DNA of 64,000 bases from Porticoccaceae bacterium (GCA_024639885.1 JAHEGD010000014.1:39919-103918), one strand, 5' to 3'. Positions 17,866-29,472 are shown, counted from the stretch's first letter. Notes: a model not told the origin generated them from the sequence alone. A program made the numbers and translations.

Positions 17866-19248
17866 ATGCAGGCAAGCACTCTGCTGTTTATTGTTATCGC
17901 CCTAGCGGTGTTCGGCTATTTTTCTGGCTACGGACGGTCACTGAAGGTCGCTAAGCCGCTTGGCAGCATTCGCCACCTGCACTCGCTGCCATCTTACTAC
18001 GGCATCCAAACTGCCATCTGGTGTGCACTACCGGCGCTAGCACTGCTAGCCATCTGGCAGCTGTTTGCCGATACCCTTATTCACTCTTACTTGATGGCCG
18101 GGCTCGGCGAGCTCATCACCGACCAGGCCGACTACAACCTGACCCTCAACCGCATCATCAATGTCGCCTCGGGGGCGCTGCCAGCCACCGGCCAGAGCGA
18201 CTATGTGGTGGCCGCAGCGGCCCAGCTCAACAGTATCGCCGCGATCCAAAAGTGGGCGCTAACTATCTTAGTGCTGACCCTCTGTAGCGCCGGCGGGCTG
18301 TGGAGCTGGCGGCGTATCGCGGCGGACTTTCGCGCCCGCGCGGCGGTTGAGAACGTCCTCCAGAAGTTTCTGTTGGCGTGCGCCTCGCTGGCGATTTTAA
18401 CAACGCTCGGCATCGTCATGTCGGTGCTGTTTGAGTCGATCCAGTTCTTCCAGACGGTACCGGTCAGCGAGTTTGTATTCGGCACCAGCTGGAGCCCACA
18501 GACCGCCATTCGGGTCGACCAGATCGGCTCGTCGGGCAGCTTTGGCGCGGTGCCACTGTTTACCGGTACGCTGCTGATCTCGGCCATTGCGATGGTGGTG
18601 GCGGTACCGGTCGGGTTGATGTCGGCGATCTACCTGGCCGAATACGCCTCGCCCAAGTTCCGCCGCAGCGCTAAACCGCTGCTGGAGATCCTCGCCGGCG
18701 TGCCGACCGTGGTCTACGGCTTTTTTGCCGCACTCACCGTGGCGCCGCTAATCCGTGATCTGGGCGCCAGTTTTGGCCTCAACGTCGCTGCCGAAAGCGC
18801 GCTGGCAGCCGGCTCGGTGATGGGCATCATGATTATTCCGTTTATCTCGTCGCTGGCCGACGACGTCATTACTGCGGTGCCGCAGTCGATGCGCGACGGC
18901 TCGCTGGCAATGGGGGCGACCAAGTCTGAGACGATTCGCAACGTAGTGATCCCCGCCGCCCTGCCGGGCATTGTCGGCGGCATTCTGTTGGCCGCCTCGC
19001 GCGCCATCGGCGAGACGATGATTGTGGTGATGGCGGCCGGTATGGCGGCCAACTTAACCGCTAACCCGCTCGAGGCGGTCACTACCGTGACCGTACAGAT
19101 CGTCACCCTGCTAACCGGCGACCAGGAGTTTGACAGCGCCAAGACGCTCGCCGCTTTCGCCCTTGGGCTGATGCTGTTTATCGTCACGCTGGGGCTCAAT
19201 TTCCTCGCCTTGCGCATTGTTAAAAAATATCGAGAGCAGTATGACTGA
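17866..19248 (+). CDS. pstC: Phosphate ABC transporter permease PstC (long form)
   Basis: 460 aa; C-terminal permease domain LAEYASPKFRRSAKPLLEILAGVPTVVYGFFA. Confidence 0.93.
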   Translation: MQASTLLFIVIALAVFGYFSGYGRSLKVAKPLGSIRHLHSLPSYYGIQTAIWCALPALALLAIWQLFADTLIHSYLMAGLGELITDQADYNLTLNRIINVASGALPATGQSDYVVAAAAQLNSIAAIQKWALTILVLTLCSAGGLWSWRRIAADFRARAAVENVLQKFLLACASLAILTTLGIVMSVLFESIQFFQTVPVSEFVFGTSWSPQTAIRVDQIGSSGSFGAVPLFTGTLLISAIAMVVAVPVGLMSAIYLAEYASPKFRRSAKPLLEILAGVPTVVYGFFAALTVAPLIRDLGASFGLNVAAESALAAGSVMGIMIIPFISSLADDVITAVPQSMRDGSLAMGATKSETIRNVVIPAALPGIVGGILLAASRAIGETMIVVMAAGMAANLTANPLEAVTTVTVQIVTLLTGDQEFDSAKTLAAFALGLMLFIVTLGLNFLALRIVKKYREQYD

Positions 19249-20548
19249 GCCGACTAGCCAAGCCGCCCGACCGACCCCAACCGACCACTCGGCGACCATC
19301 AAGGCGTCGCTGAAGCGCCGCTACCGCGCCGAGACTCGCTTCCGCTGGTATGGCCGCATCGCCATCGCGTTTGGCTTGGCGGCGGTGTTAGTGCTGTTTG
19401 TCGATATTATTAGCAAGGGCCACGGCGCCTTTAAAACCACCCATATCGCTGTGCCGGTTGAGTACGACCTGGCGCAGCTCGGGGTGCGCGACCTCAACGA
19501 CAACCAGCAACTGGCACTGGCCGACTGGGACGCCCTGTTTAAGTCTGGCCTGCGCGAGCTGCTGCCCGACGTGAGCGGCCGCAGCGCGCGCCGCGAGCTC
19601 TACCGGATGGTCAGCAATGGAGCCGGCTACGATCTCAAAGACCGGCTGCAGGCCAACCCACGGCTCGCCAACCAGCGCGAGCAGGTCTGGCTGTCGGCCG
19701 ACGATGACATTGACACCTACTTTAAGGGGCTGCTCGACGGCGACCCCTACACCGCGCGGGTCACCGAGCAGCAGATCGAGTGGATCGATGAGCTGCGCAG
19801 CGCCGGCCAGATACGCACCCAGTGGAACCGCAATTTCTGGACCCGCGGTGACTCCCGCGAGCCGGAGCAAGCCGGTATCTGGGGGGCGGTGATGGGCTCG
19901 CTGTTTACCCTGGCGATCACCTTTGCGCTGTCGTTCCCGATCGGCGTGTCGGCGGCGATCTACCTAGAGGAGTTTGCCCCGCGCAACCGCTTCACCGATT
20001 TTATCGAGATCAACATCAACAACCTCGCGGCGGTGCCGTCGATTATCTTCGGCCTGCTCGGGCTGGCGATCTTTATCAACTTTTTTGGTGTACCGCGCTC
20101 GATCCCGATTCTCGGCGGCTTAGTACTGACGCTGATGACCCTGCCGACGATTATTATCACCAGCCGTGCAGCCATTAAAGCGGTGCCGCCATCAATCCGC
20201 GAGGCGGCGCTGGGGATGGGCGCCTCCAAGCATCAGGTGGTGCTCCACCATGTACTGCCATTGGCGATGCCGGGCATGCTGACCGGCGCGATCATCGGCA
20301 TGGCCCAGGCGCTCGGCGAGACTGCGCCACTGCTGATGATTGGTATGGTGGCGTTTATTGTCGATATCCCACAGGCGTTTACCGACCCGGCGACGGTACT
20401 GCCGGTACAGATTTTCCTCTGGGCCGACAGCCCAGAGCGCGCTTTCGTTGAAAAGACCTCGGCGGCGATTATGGTGCTGCTCGGCTTTCTGATTATTATG
20501 AACACTACCGCGGTGTGGATCCGCAAGCGGCTTGAGCGCCGCTGGTAG
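19241..20548 (+). CDS. pstA: Phosphate ABC transporter permease PstA (long form)
   Basis: ATG 19241 overlapping pstC end; [38 protein letters not shown]. Confidence 0.93.
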   Translation: MTEPTSQAARPTPTDHSATIKASLKRRYRAETRFRWYGRIAIAFGLAAVLVLFVDIISKGHGAFKTTHIAVPVEYDLAQLGVRDLNDNQQLALADWDALFKSGLRELLPDVSGRSARRELYRMVSNGAGYDLKDRLQANPRLANQREQVWLSADDDIDTYFKGLLDGDPYTARVTEQQIEWIDELRSAGQIRTQWNRNFWTRGDSREPEQAGIWGAVMGSLFTLAITFALSFPIGVSAAIYLEEFAPRNRFTDFIEININNLAAVPSIIFGLLGLAIFINFFGVPRSIPILGGLVLTLMTLPTIIITSRAAIKAVPPSIREAALGMGASKHQVVLHHVLPLAMPGMLTGAIIGMAQALGETAPLLMIGMVAFIVDIPQAFTDPATVLPVQIFLWADSPERAFVEKTSAAIMVLLGFLIIMNTTAVWIRKRLERRW

Positions 20549-20574
20549 TTACCCACCCAGCAAGGAGCCACCCC

Positions 20575-21390
20575 ATGGCTATTAACAACGACCGACCGAT
20601 CCCCACCCAGAGTGTCGGCGCCCAGTTTCACGACAACGCGCGTATGTCGATGCGCGACGTGAATATTTTTTATGGTGATAAGCAGGCGATCTTTGACGTC
20701 AGCCTCGACATCGGCCAGAACGAGGTGATGGCGATGATCGGCCCGTCGGGCTGTGGCAAGTCGACTTTTTTGCGCTCGCTCAACCGCATGAACGACACCA
20801 TCGAAGGGTGCCGAGTCGTCGGTGACATTGCGATGGATGGCCAAGATCTCTACGATTCTAAGCTTGACGTCGTCGAGTTGCGCGCGCGAGTGGGTATGGT
20901 CTTCCAAAAACCCAACCCGTTCCCCAAGTCGATCTACGACAACGTCGCCTACGGCCCCAAAATTCACGGCCTAGCCGAGAGCCGCGTCGACTTGGATGAA
21001 ATCGTCGAGAGCAGCCTGCGCAAAGCGAGCCTCTGGAACGAAGTTAAAGACCGGCTCCACCAGCCCGGCACCGGCCTCTCTGGCGGCCAGCAGCAGCGCC
21101 TCTGTATCGCCCGCGCCATCGCCGTCAACCCAGAGGTGATTTTGATGGACGAGCCGTGCTCGGCACTCGACCCGATCGCCACCGCCAAGATCGAGGAGCT
21201 GATCGAGGAGCTGAGCGAAAACTTTACTATCGCCATCGTCACCCACTCGATGCAGCAGGCCGCGCGGGTATCGCACCGCACCGCCTACTTTCACCTCGGC
21301 CGGCTGATTGAGGTCAACCCGACCGAGCAGGTCTTTACTATGCCCGAGCACGAATTGACCGAAGGCTATATCACCGGCCGATTCGGCTAA
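20575..21390 (+). CDS. pstB: Phosphate ABC transporter ATP-binding protein PstB
   Basis: Walker [20 protein letters not shown]; signature [14 protein letters not shown]. Confidence 0.97.
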   Translation: MAINNDRPIPTQSVGAQFHDNARMSMRDVNIFYGDKQAIFDVSLDIGQNEVMAMIGPSGCGKSTFLRSLNRMNDTIEGCRVVGDIAMDGQDLYDSKLDVVELRARVGMVFQKPNPFPKSIYDNVAYGPKIHGLAESRVDLDEIVESSLRKASLWNEVKDRLHQPGTGLSGGQQQRLCIARAIAVNPEVILMDEPCSALDPIATAKIEELIEELSENFTIAIVTHSMQQAARVSHRTAYFHLGRLIEVNPTEQVFTMPEHELTEGYITGRFG

Positions 21391-21404
21391 CAGGAGCAGT
21401 CACC

Positions 21405-22094
21405 ATGGAAAACCTCACCTTCGAAAACCACATCGCTTCGGTGTTTGACGAGGAGCTCGAAGAGATTCGCAGCGACCTGATGAACATGGGCGGCCAGGTT
21501 GAGCAGCAGCTCGAAGACGCTGTGCGCGCCATCTGCGACGCCGACAGCCAGCTCGCCGAGCAGGTGATTCAGCGCGACGGCAAAGTCGACAAGATGGAGC
21601 TGGCCATCGACGAGGCCTGTGTACTGGTGATCGCTCGCCGCCAACCGGCCGCCAGCGACCTGCGCCTAGTCGTGGCAGTGACCCGCGCGGTAGCCGACTT
21701 GGAGCGGATTGGCGATGAGGCCAAGAAAATCGCCAAACACGCCCTCGAGCTGACCGAATCTGGCCCGTCGCCGATGGGCTACACCGAGGTGCGCCACCTC
21801 GCCCAGTCGGTCAGCCAAATTTTGCGCAACTCGCTGGACGCGTTTGCCCGCTTTGATGCCGATGCGGCTCTTGTGACGCTAGAGCAAGACAAGCAGATCG
21901 ACATGGACTACAAGACCGCGCTGCGTGAACTGGTCACCTATATGATGGAGGACCCGCGTAGCATTGGCCGGGTGATGAGCATAATGTGGGTTGTGCGCTC
22001 ACTGGAGCGGATTGGCGACCACGCCAAAAACCTCTGCGAGCAGGTGGTGTTCATCGTCAAAGGCAAAGACATCCGCCACAGCGACGGCCACTGA
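21405..22094 (+). CDS. phoU: Phosphate signalling protein PhoU
   Basis: PhoU-type repeats; RSLERIGDHAKNLCEQVVFIVKGKDIRH. Confidence 0.96.
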   Translation: MENLTFENHIASVFDEELEEIRSDLMNMGGQVEQQLEDAVRAICDADSQLAEQVIQRDGKVDKMELAIDEACVLVIARRQPAASDLRLVVAVTRAVADLERIGDEAKKIAKHALELTESGPSPMGYTEVRHLAQSVSQILRNSLDAFARFDADAALVTLEQDKQIDMDYKTALRELVTYMMEDPRSIGRVMSIMWVVRSLERIGDHAKNLCEQVVFIVKGKDIRHSDGH

Positions 22095-22126
22095 CCCTAC
22101 CCTACCCCTAAGGAAGCCAACCCATC

Positions 22127-24202
22127 GTGGCCAGCAGCAGTGACCGGTTTTTTGATTATCGTCTGAGTTGGTTGGCGTTTAACGAGCGGGTGTTGCAAGA
22201 GGCCGCCGACCGCAACAACCCGATTGTTGAACGGATGCGCTTTCTGGGTATCTTCTCCAACAACCAAGATGAGTTTTTTCGGGTTAGGTTTGCCCAGCTG
22301 CAGCGCGAGCTGGAGCTGATTCAAGGCCCCAAAGAGCAGACCGCACTGATCAAACTGCTGCGCGCTATCCAGCGCAAGACCTCGCAACTGAGCGAGCAGT
22401 TCGACACCATCTACACCGAGCTGCTCGCCGAGCTGGCCAAGCGCAAGATCTACTGCCTCAACGAGAGCAACCTTACCGCCAAGCAGGGGCGCTGGCTGCA
22501 CCGCCACTTCACTACCGAAATACTGCCGCACATTGTGCCGCTGTGGGTCGACCGCGGCACCGATCTCAAGCGGGTGGTCAACGACGGTGAAAGTTATTTG
22601 ATGGTAGAGCTGCGCCAGAACAACGACGCCCGCTTCGCGCTGATCGCCATCCCCACCGCAGTGTCGCGGTTCATTCCACTTCAGTCTGAAGACGGCAAAG
22701 CGAAAAAATACTTCATGCTGATCGATGACGCGATCCGCTACTGCATGGACGACATCTTCGGCGGCCTCTACCAGACCGAGACGGCGCGCTGCTGGTCGAT
22801 GAAGATCACCCGTGACGCCGAGTACTCGCTGGACAGCGATCTCGACACCAGCCTGGTCGAGAAGATGAGCGACGGCGTTAAACAGCGGCTCACATCGGAG
22901 CCGGTGCGGCTCAGTTTTGACAAGTCGATGCCCAAGGGGATCCGCGAGATTTTGGCCGACGGGCTCGGCTTTGACGAGTACGACACCTACCTGTCGGCCG
23001 GCCGCTACCGCAACTTTCGCGACTTTATCGGCTTCCCCAATATGGGCCCAGCCTACCTAGAGGAGAAACCGCTAGAGCCGCTGCTGTCAGCGCCGATTGC
23101 CCGCACCAAGAACCTCTTCGATGCGATCGACGAAGAGGATATTCTGCTCTACTACCCCTACCACCAGTTCAACCACTTCACCGAATTTGTCCGCCAGGCG
23201 GCGTTTGACCCCAGTGTCAGCGAGATCCGCATCAACGTCTACCGGGTCGCCAAGCACTCGCTGGTGGTCGACTCGTTGATCGATGCCGCCCGCAACGGCA
23301 AGAAGGTGGTGGTCAACGTCGAGCTGACCGCGCGCTTTGACGAGCAGCGCAACATCGAGCTCAGCGAGCAGCTGCAGGCTGCCGGCATCAAGGTGACACT
23401 GGGCATACCCACCCTCAAAATACACTCCAAGCTCTGTCTGGTCGTGCGCCAACTCGATAGCGGCGAGCGCCTCTACGCGCATATTGGCACGGGTAACTTC
23501 AACGAAAATACCGCGCGCATCTACACCGACTTTTCGCTGTTTACCGCCCACCCTGAGATCGGCGCCGAAGTGCGCAACGTCTTTACCTACATCGAATACA
23601 GCTATCGTCACTTCGACTTCAACCACCTGATCGTTTCGCCAGTTAACTCGCGCAGCCGGCTGATGCAGCTGATCACCGCCGAGCGACGTCTGGCTGAGTC
23701 CAACCAGCGCGCCCAGATCGATCTCAAGCTCAACAACCTGGTCGACCGCCAGTTGATTAGCGAGCTCTACGAGGCGAGCCGGGTCGGTGTCAAAATCCGC
23801 CTAGTGGTGCGCGGTATGTGCGCGCTGGTCGCCGGGGTCAAAGGGATGTCCGAGAACATCGAGGTGATCAGTATCGTCGACCGCTTTTTGGAGCACCCGC
23901 GGGTGATGATCTTCCACAACGGCGGCGAACCGAAGGTGTTTATCTCGTCGGCCGACTGGATGACCCGTAACATCGACCGCCGTGTGGAGGTGGGTTGCCC
24001 GATCTACAGCGACAGCCTGCGCCAGCGAATACTGGATATCTTTGAGCTGCAGTTTGCCGACCGAGTGAAGGCGCGGGCGATCGACGAAGAGCAGAAAAAC
24101 CACTATGTCAAACGCGGCAACCGCCGCAAGATCCGCTCGCAAACCGAGATCTACCACTACCTAAAAGCCAGCGAAAAAGCCGCTGCGCGCAAACAGCCAT
24201 AA
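22127..24202 (+). CDS. ppk1: Polyphosphate kinase 1
   Basis: LSWLAFNERVLQEAADRNNPIVERMRFLGIFSNNQDEFFRVR; GTG start; 691 aa. Confidence 0.97.
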   Translation: MASSSDRFFDYRLSWLAFNERVLQEAADRNNPIVERMRFLGIFSNNQDEFFRVRFAQLQRELELIQGPKEQTALIKLLRAIQRKTSQLSEQFDTIYTELLAELAKRKIYCLNESNLTAKQGRWLHRHFTTEILPHIVPLWVDRGTDLKRVVNDGESYLMVELRQNNDARFALIAIPTAVSRFIPLQSEDGKAKKYFMLIDDAIRYCMDDIFGGLYQTETARCWSMKITRDAEYSLDSDLDTSLVEKMSDGVKQRLTSEPVRLSFDKSMPKGIREILADGLGFDEYDTYLSAGRYRNFRDFIGFPNMGPAYLEEKPLEPLLSAPIARTKNLFDAIDEEDILLYYPYHQFNHFTEFVRQAAFDPSVSEIRINVYRVAKHSLVVDSLIDAARNGKKVVVNVELTARFDEQRNIELSEQLQAAGIKVTLGIPTLKIHSKLCLVVRQLDSGERLYAHIGTGNFNENTARIYTDFSLFTAHPEIGAEVRNVFTYIEYSYRHFDFNHLIVSPVNSRSRLMQLITAERRLAESNQRAQIDLKLNNLVDRQLISELYEASRVGVKIRLVVRGMCALVAGVKGMSENIEVISIVDRFLEHPRVMIFHNGGEPKVFISSADWMTRNIDRRVEVGCPIYSDSLRQRILDIFELQFADRVKARAIDEEQKNHYVKRGNRRKIRSQTEIYHYLKASEKAAARKQP

Positions 24203-25692
24203 TGGCCAGCGACGACGTGGTCACCGAGGTCGCCGCGGTTGATATCGGCTCGAACAGTATCCACCTGATTGTCGCCCGGGTGGTTAACGGCGCACTGCAG
24301 CCGCTGGTGGCGGAAAAACAGATGGTGCGGCTCGCCGCCGGGCTCAAAAAAGGCAAGCTGAGCGCCGCCGCCATCGACCGCGGCCTACACGCGCTGCACA
24401 CCATCGAGCCGATTTTGGCCGGACTGCCCGCCGAGCGGGTGCGTATCATCGCCACCCACGCGCTGCGCGCTGCCAAGAACCGCGATGAGTTTATCAGCGC
24501 CGCCCGCGAGATCCTGCCCTACCCGGTCGAGGTGGTCAGCGGCGATGAAGAGGCGCGGCTGATCTACCAAGGGGTAGCGCACACCACGCCGGCCGATGGC
24601 CGCCGGTTGATTATCGACATCGGCGGCGGCAGCACCGAATTTATCATCGGCGAACAGTTCGCCACCCTGCAGCTCTCATCGCTGTCGATGGGCTCCGAGT
24701 CGTACCGGCGCAAATACTTCAAAAGTGGCGAGATCACCGCCGCCGCGCTCGCCAAGGCGACCGAGGCCGCCAGCGTCGAGCTCGCTAAGATGGAGCGGCG
24801 CTTCTGCGCTACCGGCTGGAACCATGCGCTCGGCACCTCCGGCTCGATCAAAGTCCTACTCAAATTTGCTTCGCTTTGTGAACCGCAGTTTGACGACACA
24901 CTCACCCCGGCGATACTGGCCACGCTGCGCAACGTACTGATCGACGCCGGCCACAGCGACCAGCTGGCTGGCATTGATACCGACCGCCAGGCACAGCTGC
25001 CGGCCGCGTTTGCGATTATCGACGCCGCCTTTGCGGTACTGGGGATTGAGTCACTGCGCCTCAACGAAGCGGCGCTGCGCGAGGGTGTGCTGTTTGAGCT
25101 CTGCGACCAGCTCGATGAGCGCGATATTCGCACCCGCACTATCGACAGCCTGTCTGCCCGCTACACCATCGACACCAACCAGAGCCAGCGCGTGCAGCGC
25201 ACCGTCGCACAGCTGCTGCCGCAACTGGGACTGCGCCGCGCCACTGAAAAAGGGTACAGCCGCTATTTAAGCTGGGCCGCTGCGCTCCACGAGATCGGGC
25301 TCGACATCAGCCACCGCAAACTGCAAGAGCACGGCCGCTACATCATCGCCAACGCCGAGCTGCCCGGCTTTAGCAGCGAGCAGCAGCAGATACTGGCGAC
25401 GCTGGTCGGTATGCAGCGCAAACGCTTCTACCGCCACGACCTGCCCAGACTCAACCTGCTATCGCGACCGGCACTGCTGCAGATGGTGCTGGTACTGCGC
25501 CTCGCTGTGCTGCTCAACACCCGCCGGCTCGACCGCGAGCTGCCGCCGATCGCGCTCAGCTACGACAGCGACACCACCCGGCTGAGCTTTGCCGACCAGT
25601 GGCTACAGAGCCACCCGCTGATGGCCGCAGATTTAGAGCGCGAGGTCGCCTACTGGCGCGGCTGCGGCCTACGGCTCAAGGTGAGCGGCTAA
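24202..25692 (+). CDS. ppx: Exopolyphosphatase / Ppx-GppA family
   Basis: AAVDIGSNSIHLIVARV, IDIGGGSTEFIIG. Confidence 0.95.
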   Translation: MASDDVVTEVAAVDIGSNSIHLIVARVVNGALQPLVAEKQMVRLAAGLKKGKLSAAAIDRGLHALHTIEPILAGLPAERVRIIATHALRAAKNRDEFISAAREILPYPVEVVSGDEEARLIYQGVAHTTPADGRRLIIDIGGGSTEFIIGEQFATLQLSSLSMGSESYRRKYFKSGEITAAALAKATEAASVELAKMERRFCATGWNHALGTSGSIKVLLKFASLCEPQFDDTLTPAILATLRNVLIDAGHSDQLAGIDTDRQAQLPAAFAIIDAAFAVLGIESLRLNEAALREGVLFELCDQLDERDIRTRTIDSLSARYTIDTNQSQRVQRTVAQLLPQLGLRRATEKGYSRYLSWAAALHEIGLDISHRKLQEHGRYIIANAELPGFSSEQQQILATLVGMQRKRFYRHDLPRLNLLSRPALLQMVLVLRLAVLLNTRRLDRELPPIALSYDSDTTRLSFADQWLQSHPLMAADLEREVAYWRGCGLRLKVSG

Positions 25693-26318
25693 GCAGAGGC
25701 CGATGGGCGCGCGCTGACTTGGTCGTACCAGCGCTGCAGATGAGTCTGTTCGGGACTGATCTTCACCTTAATCCAACGGGCAAAGTCGATAACGATCAGC
25801 GTTTGGATGTCGGCAATAGAGAAGTAGTCGCCGACTACGTACTCGCTGCTGGCAAAGTGCTGGTTCATGTCGGCAAAAAAGTTGGCCACCCGGGCAAAAC
25901 CGCGCTCGGCCAGCTCTGGGCTCTGTGGGTAGTCGTGCGGGCCGGGCACGGCGCGGCCGACAAACATCGGCGTGGTGTTGCGGTAGGCCTCGGCGACGGC
26001 CATCAAACCGTTGAGCATAATCTGGTGGTTGTGGATATTGACCGCGGCGCGCTCAAGCGGGTCGCGCCCCCACAGCGGGTTTTCTGGGTAGCTCTCTTCT
26101 AGGTAGCGACAGATGGCGTCCACTTGGTGGATACGGCTGCCGTCGTCCAGTTCCAGTACCGGTACATCCATCGCCGGGTTGATGGCGCGAAACTCGTCAC
26201 TGCGCTGCTCGCCCTTGGTCAGGTCGATCTGCACAGTCTCTACCGTGACACCCTTCTCGGCGAGAAACATACGCACGCGGCGCGGGTTGGGGGCGGGGGC
26301 AAATTCATATAGCTTCAT
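25689..26318 (-). CDS. Glutathione S-transferase family protein
   Basis: MKLYEFAPAPNPRRVRMFLAEKGV...NPAMDVPVLELDDGSRIHQVDAICRYLEE. Confidence 0.92.
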   Translation of the reverse strand: MKLYEFAPAPNPRRVRMFLAEKGVTVETVQIDLTKGEQRSDEFRAINPAMDVPVLELDDGSRIHQVDAICRYLEESYPENPLWGRDPLERAAVNIHNHQIMLNGLMAVAEAYRNTTPMFVGRAVPGPHDYPQSPELAERGFARVANFFADMNQHFASSEYVVGDYFSIADIQTLIVIDFARWIKVKISPEQTHLQRWYDQVSARPSASA

Positions 26319-26349
26319 GGCGATCCTCTCTTGGTCTTATGGTTGTTGT

Positions 26350-28236
26350 CTAGTTGTTGGGGGTGGCCATACGGGCGCGGATAGCGGCGACTAGGCTGTC
26401 GCTGTCGAGTCCTACCGCGCGGTGTTGGGCGGCGGTGCTGGCGTGGTCGACATAGCTGTCCGGCAGCCCCAGCAGCAGCAGATCAACTGTGGCTGCTTGG
26501 CTTGCGTAGTACTCGGCCACAGCGGCGCCGGCACCGCCGGCTACACTGTTCTCCTCTACGCTGACCAGCAGCCGGCCAGTGTTGGCGTATTGGTCAAGCA
26601 GTGCCGTGTCGAGCGGCTTGGCAAAGCGCATATCAACCAGCTCTGCATCTAACTGCTCGGCCGCATGGCGGGCGTTGCCAAGCAGCGCACCAAAGTTGAA
26701 GATGACCGGGCCGGCGCCGCTGCGCAACAGCCGCCCCTTGCCGATCGGCCACTCGGCCAGCTCGGCCTGCACCGCGACGTTGGGGCCGCTGCCGCGCGGG
26801 TAGCGCACCGCTGCCGGGCCGGGGTGCAGGTAACAGCTATTCAGTAGCTGGCGCGCTTCGTTCTCTTCAGCCGGGGTGGCAATCACCATATTGGGAATAC
26901 AGCGCAGGTAGCTAATGTCGTAGGCGCCGGCGTGGGTGGCGCCGTCTTCACCCACCAGCCCGGCGCGGTCGATGGCAAAGGTCACATCTAAATTTTGCAG
27001 CGCCACGTCATGGATCAGTTGATCGTAGCCGCGCTGCAAAAAAGTGGAGTAGATCGCCACCACCGGCTTGACCCCCTCACAGGCCATGCCGGCCGCCAGC
27101 GTAACGGCGTGCTGCTCGGCGATCGCGACATCCACATAGCGCGCTGGAAACTTAGCCGCAAACTCCATCATGCCCGAGCCCTCGCCCATCGCCGGGGTGA
27201 TGGCGATCAGCTCGGCATCGAGGGCGGCGCGGTCGCACAGCCAATCGCCAAAGATTTTTTGGTACTTAGGGCCGGCTGGCGCTTGGTTGGTGCTGCTCGG
27301 CTCTAGTTTGTTGAGCGCGTGGTAGCCGACCGGGTCCTGCTCGGCGGGGGCGAAGCCTTTACCTTTTTCGGTGATCACGTGCAGCATCACCGGCCCTTTG
27401 ATCGCTTTGATCTTCTCCAAGGTGTCGATCAGCAGCGGCAGGTCGTGGCCGTCGAGCGGGCCGATATAGTAAAAACCGAGCTCCTCAAAAATGGTCGCCG
27501 GCGCCACAAACGACTTCATGTACTCCTCGGTGCGGCGGACCAGCTCTTTGGTGTAGGGCATCCGCTTGAGCACCCGCTTGCCGCCCTCGCGGATCGAATT
27601 ATAGAAACCGCTCGCCCAAATTTTTGCGAAGTAGGTGGAGAGCCCGCCGACGTTTTCAGAGATCGACATCTTGTTGTCGTTGAGCACCACCAACAGATCA
27701 TCATCGACATGGGCGGCGTGGTTGATCGCCTCAAATGCCATGCCGGCGGTCATTGCCCCGTCGCCCATCACCGCCACCGTGCGGCGGCTCTCACCGCGCA
27801 GCTTGGCGGCCATCGCCATACCCAGCGCCGCACTAATTGAGGTCGACGAGTGGCCGACGCCAAAGGTGTCGTAATCGCTCTCGCTGCGCTTAGGGAAGCC
27901 AGACAGCCCACCCTGCTGACGGATGGTCAGTAGCTCGGCGCGGCGGCCGGTGAGCACCTTGTGCGGGTAGGTCTGGTGGCCGACATCCCACACCAAGCGG
28001 TCTTCGGGGGTGTTGTAGACATAGTGAAGTGCAATGGTCAGCTCGGTGACACCCAGCCCGGCACCAAAATGGCCGCCGGTTTGGCCGATGCAGTAGAGCA
28101 GGTAGTGGCGCAGCTGGTCGGCCAGCTCGGCCAGTTGGGCTACACCTAGGCGGCGCAGGTCGGCTGGCGAATCGACGCTATCGAGCAGTGGCGTGGCCGG
28201 CCGCTGGGTGGGAAGCTGATGAAAAACTGTTGCCAT
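26350..28236 (-). CDS. dxs: 1-deoxy-D-xylulose-5-phosphate synthase
   Basis: [32 protein letters not shown]; 628 aa. Confidence 0.97.
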   Translation of the reverse strand: MATVFHQLPTQRPATPLLDSVDSPADLRRLGVAQLAELADQLRHYLLYCIGQTGGHFGAGLGVTELTIALHYVYNTPEDRLVWDVGHQTYPHKVLTGRRAELLTIRQQGGLSGFPKRSESDYDTFGVGHSSTSISAALGMAMAAKLRGESRRTVAVMGDGAMTAGMAFEAINHAAHVDDDLLVVLNDNKMSISENVGGLSTYFAKIWASGFYNSIREGGKRVLKRMPYTKELVRRTEEYMKSFVAPATIFEELGFYYIGPLDGHDLPLLIDTLEKIKAIKGPVMLHVITEKGKGFAPAEQDPVGYHALNKLEPSSTNQAPAGPKYQKIFGDWLCDRAALDAELIAITPAMGEGSGMMEFAAKFPARYVDVAIAEQHAVTLAAGMACEGVKPVVAIYSTFLQRGYDQLIHDVALQNLDVTFAIDRAGLVGEDGATHAGAYDISYLRCIPNMVIATPAEENEARQLLNSCYLHPGPAAVRYPRGSGPNVAVQAELAEWPIGKGRLLRSGAGPVIFNFGALLGNARHAAEQLDAELVDMRFAKPLDTALLDQYANTGRLLVSVEENSVAGGAGAAVAEYYASQAATVDLLLLGLPDSYVDHASTAAQHRAVGLDSDSLVAAIRARMATPNN

Positions 28237-28287
28237 ACTCTATTCAAATCCTGTTGACCAAGCCACTGATGTTAACTCAGTTTGCTA

Positions 28288-29175
28288 TTAATAGTTGCGT
28301 GTTACCACGTAGCTTGCCAGTGCCCGCAAGGTGTCGGCGCGCCCATCAAAGCCGGCCAGCGCCGCCAGTGCCGCAGCGTGCGCCTTGGCCGCCGCCGCGC
28401 GGGCCGCGTCGACACCCAACAGCTGCGGGTAGGTGACCTTGCCGCGCGCGGCATCGCTGCCCTGCGGTTTACCTAGCTCAGCGGTGCTGCCCTCAACATC
28501 GAGAAGATCGTCTTGGATCTGAAACGCCAACCCCAACGCCCGCGAGAACTGCTCCAGTGCAGCCAGCTCGGCGCCGTTGGCTGCTCCGCTGGCGCGGGCG
28601 GCCAGCATCACGCTCGCCTCCATCAATGCACCGGTTTTGAGCCGGTGCATCTGTTGAAGCTGCTCCAAGCTGAGCGCCTTGCCGGTAGCGGCGATATCGA
28701 TTGCCTGGCCAGCCACCATACCGCCGCAGCCGGCCAGTGTCGCCAGGCTGGCGACTAACTCGACGACAACCGCGGGGGCCACCCCGGGCAACTGGGCGAG
28801 CTGTAAAAAGGCCAGCGCCTGCAGGCCATCGCCGGCCAGAATCGCGGTCGCCTCGTCATAGGCGATATGACAGGTCGGCTTGCCGCGCCGCAACGCGTCG
28901 TCGTCCATCGCCGGTAGGTCGTCGTGGATCAGCGAGTAGACATGGACCATCTCTACCGCGCAGGCAACCCCGAGCGCGACCTGGCGCGGCCCGCCCAGCG
29001 CATCACTGGTGGCCAGCGCCAGTGCCGGCCGCAGCCGCTTGCCGCCGGCCAGCGCCGAGTAGCGCATCGCGCCAAACAGCCGGGCGGCAGTGCCCTGCTC
29101 GGCCGGTAGGCAGGCATCTAGCTGCTCCTCGACCAGCGTTGAGCACTCGACCAGATAGGCGCGCAGATCAACCAC
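28288..29175 (-). CDS. ispA: Polyprenyl (farnesyl) diphosphate synthase
   Basis: SLIHDDLPAMDDDALRRGKPTCH and FQIQDDLLDVEG; GTG start at 29175 preferred. Confidence 0.95.
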   Translation of the reverse strand: MVDLRAYLVECSTLVEEQLDACLPAEQGTAARLFGAMRYSALAGGKRLRPALALATSDALGGPRQVALGVACAVEMVHVYSLIHDDLPAMDDDALRRGKPTCHIAYDEATAILAGDGLQALAFLQLAQLPGVAPAVVVELVASLATLAGCGGMVAGQAIDIAATGKALSLEQLQQMHRLKTGALMEASVMLAARASGAANGAELAALEQFSRALGLAFQIQDDLLDVEGSTAELGKPQGSDAARGKVTYPQLLGVDAARAAAAKAHAAALAALAGFDGRADTLRALASYVVTRNY

Positions 29176-29183
29176 GGCAGCGG

Positions 29184-29447
29184 CTACTCGTCGTCCAGCG
29201 CAAACGGTTGGGCGTGCAACTGATCGCCGTCGCGAGTCAGTAGAGCGACCTTCTGCTCGGCGTCGCTGAGCGCCTTTTGGCACTCCCGCGCCAGGCTGAT
29301 GCCCTGCTCAAACGACAACATCGACTGCTCTAGCGACAGGTCGCCCTGCTCGAGCGCTTCGACCAGCCCTTCCAGCTTGGCCAGCTGCTCTTCAAACAGC
29401 GGGGCCGGTTGTGCAGCAGTTTTTTTAGCTTTTGTGGTCATAACCAC
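29184..29447 (-). CDS. xseB: Exodeoxyribonuclease VII small subunit
   Basis: FEEQLAKLEGLVEALEQGDLSLEQSMLSFEQGISL. Confidence 0.95.
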   Translation of the reverse strand: MVMTTKAKKTAAQPAPLFEEQLAKLEGLVEALEQGDLSLEQSMLSFEQGISLARECQKALSDAEQKVALLTRDGDQLHAQPFALDDE

Positions 29448-29472
29448 TCCTATCAGTTAATACCCGGCGCCG

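Noticed and set aside
20233-20967. 244-aa minus-strand ORF across the pstA/pstB junction
   Set aside because: Antisense to two confident genes
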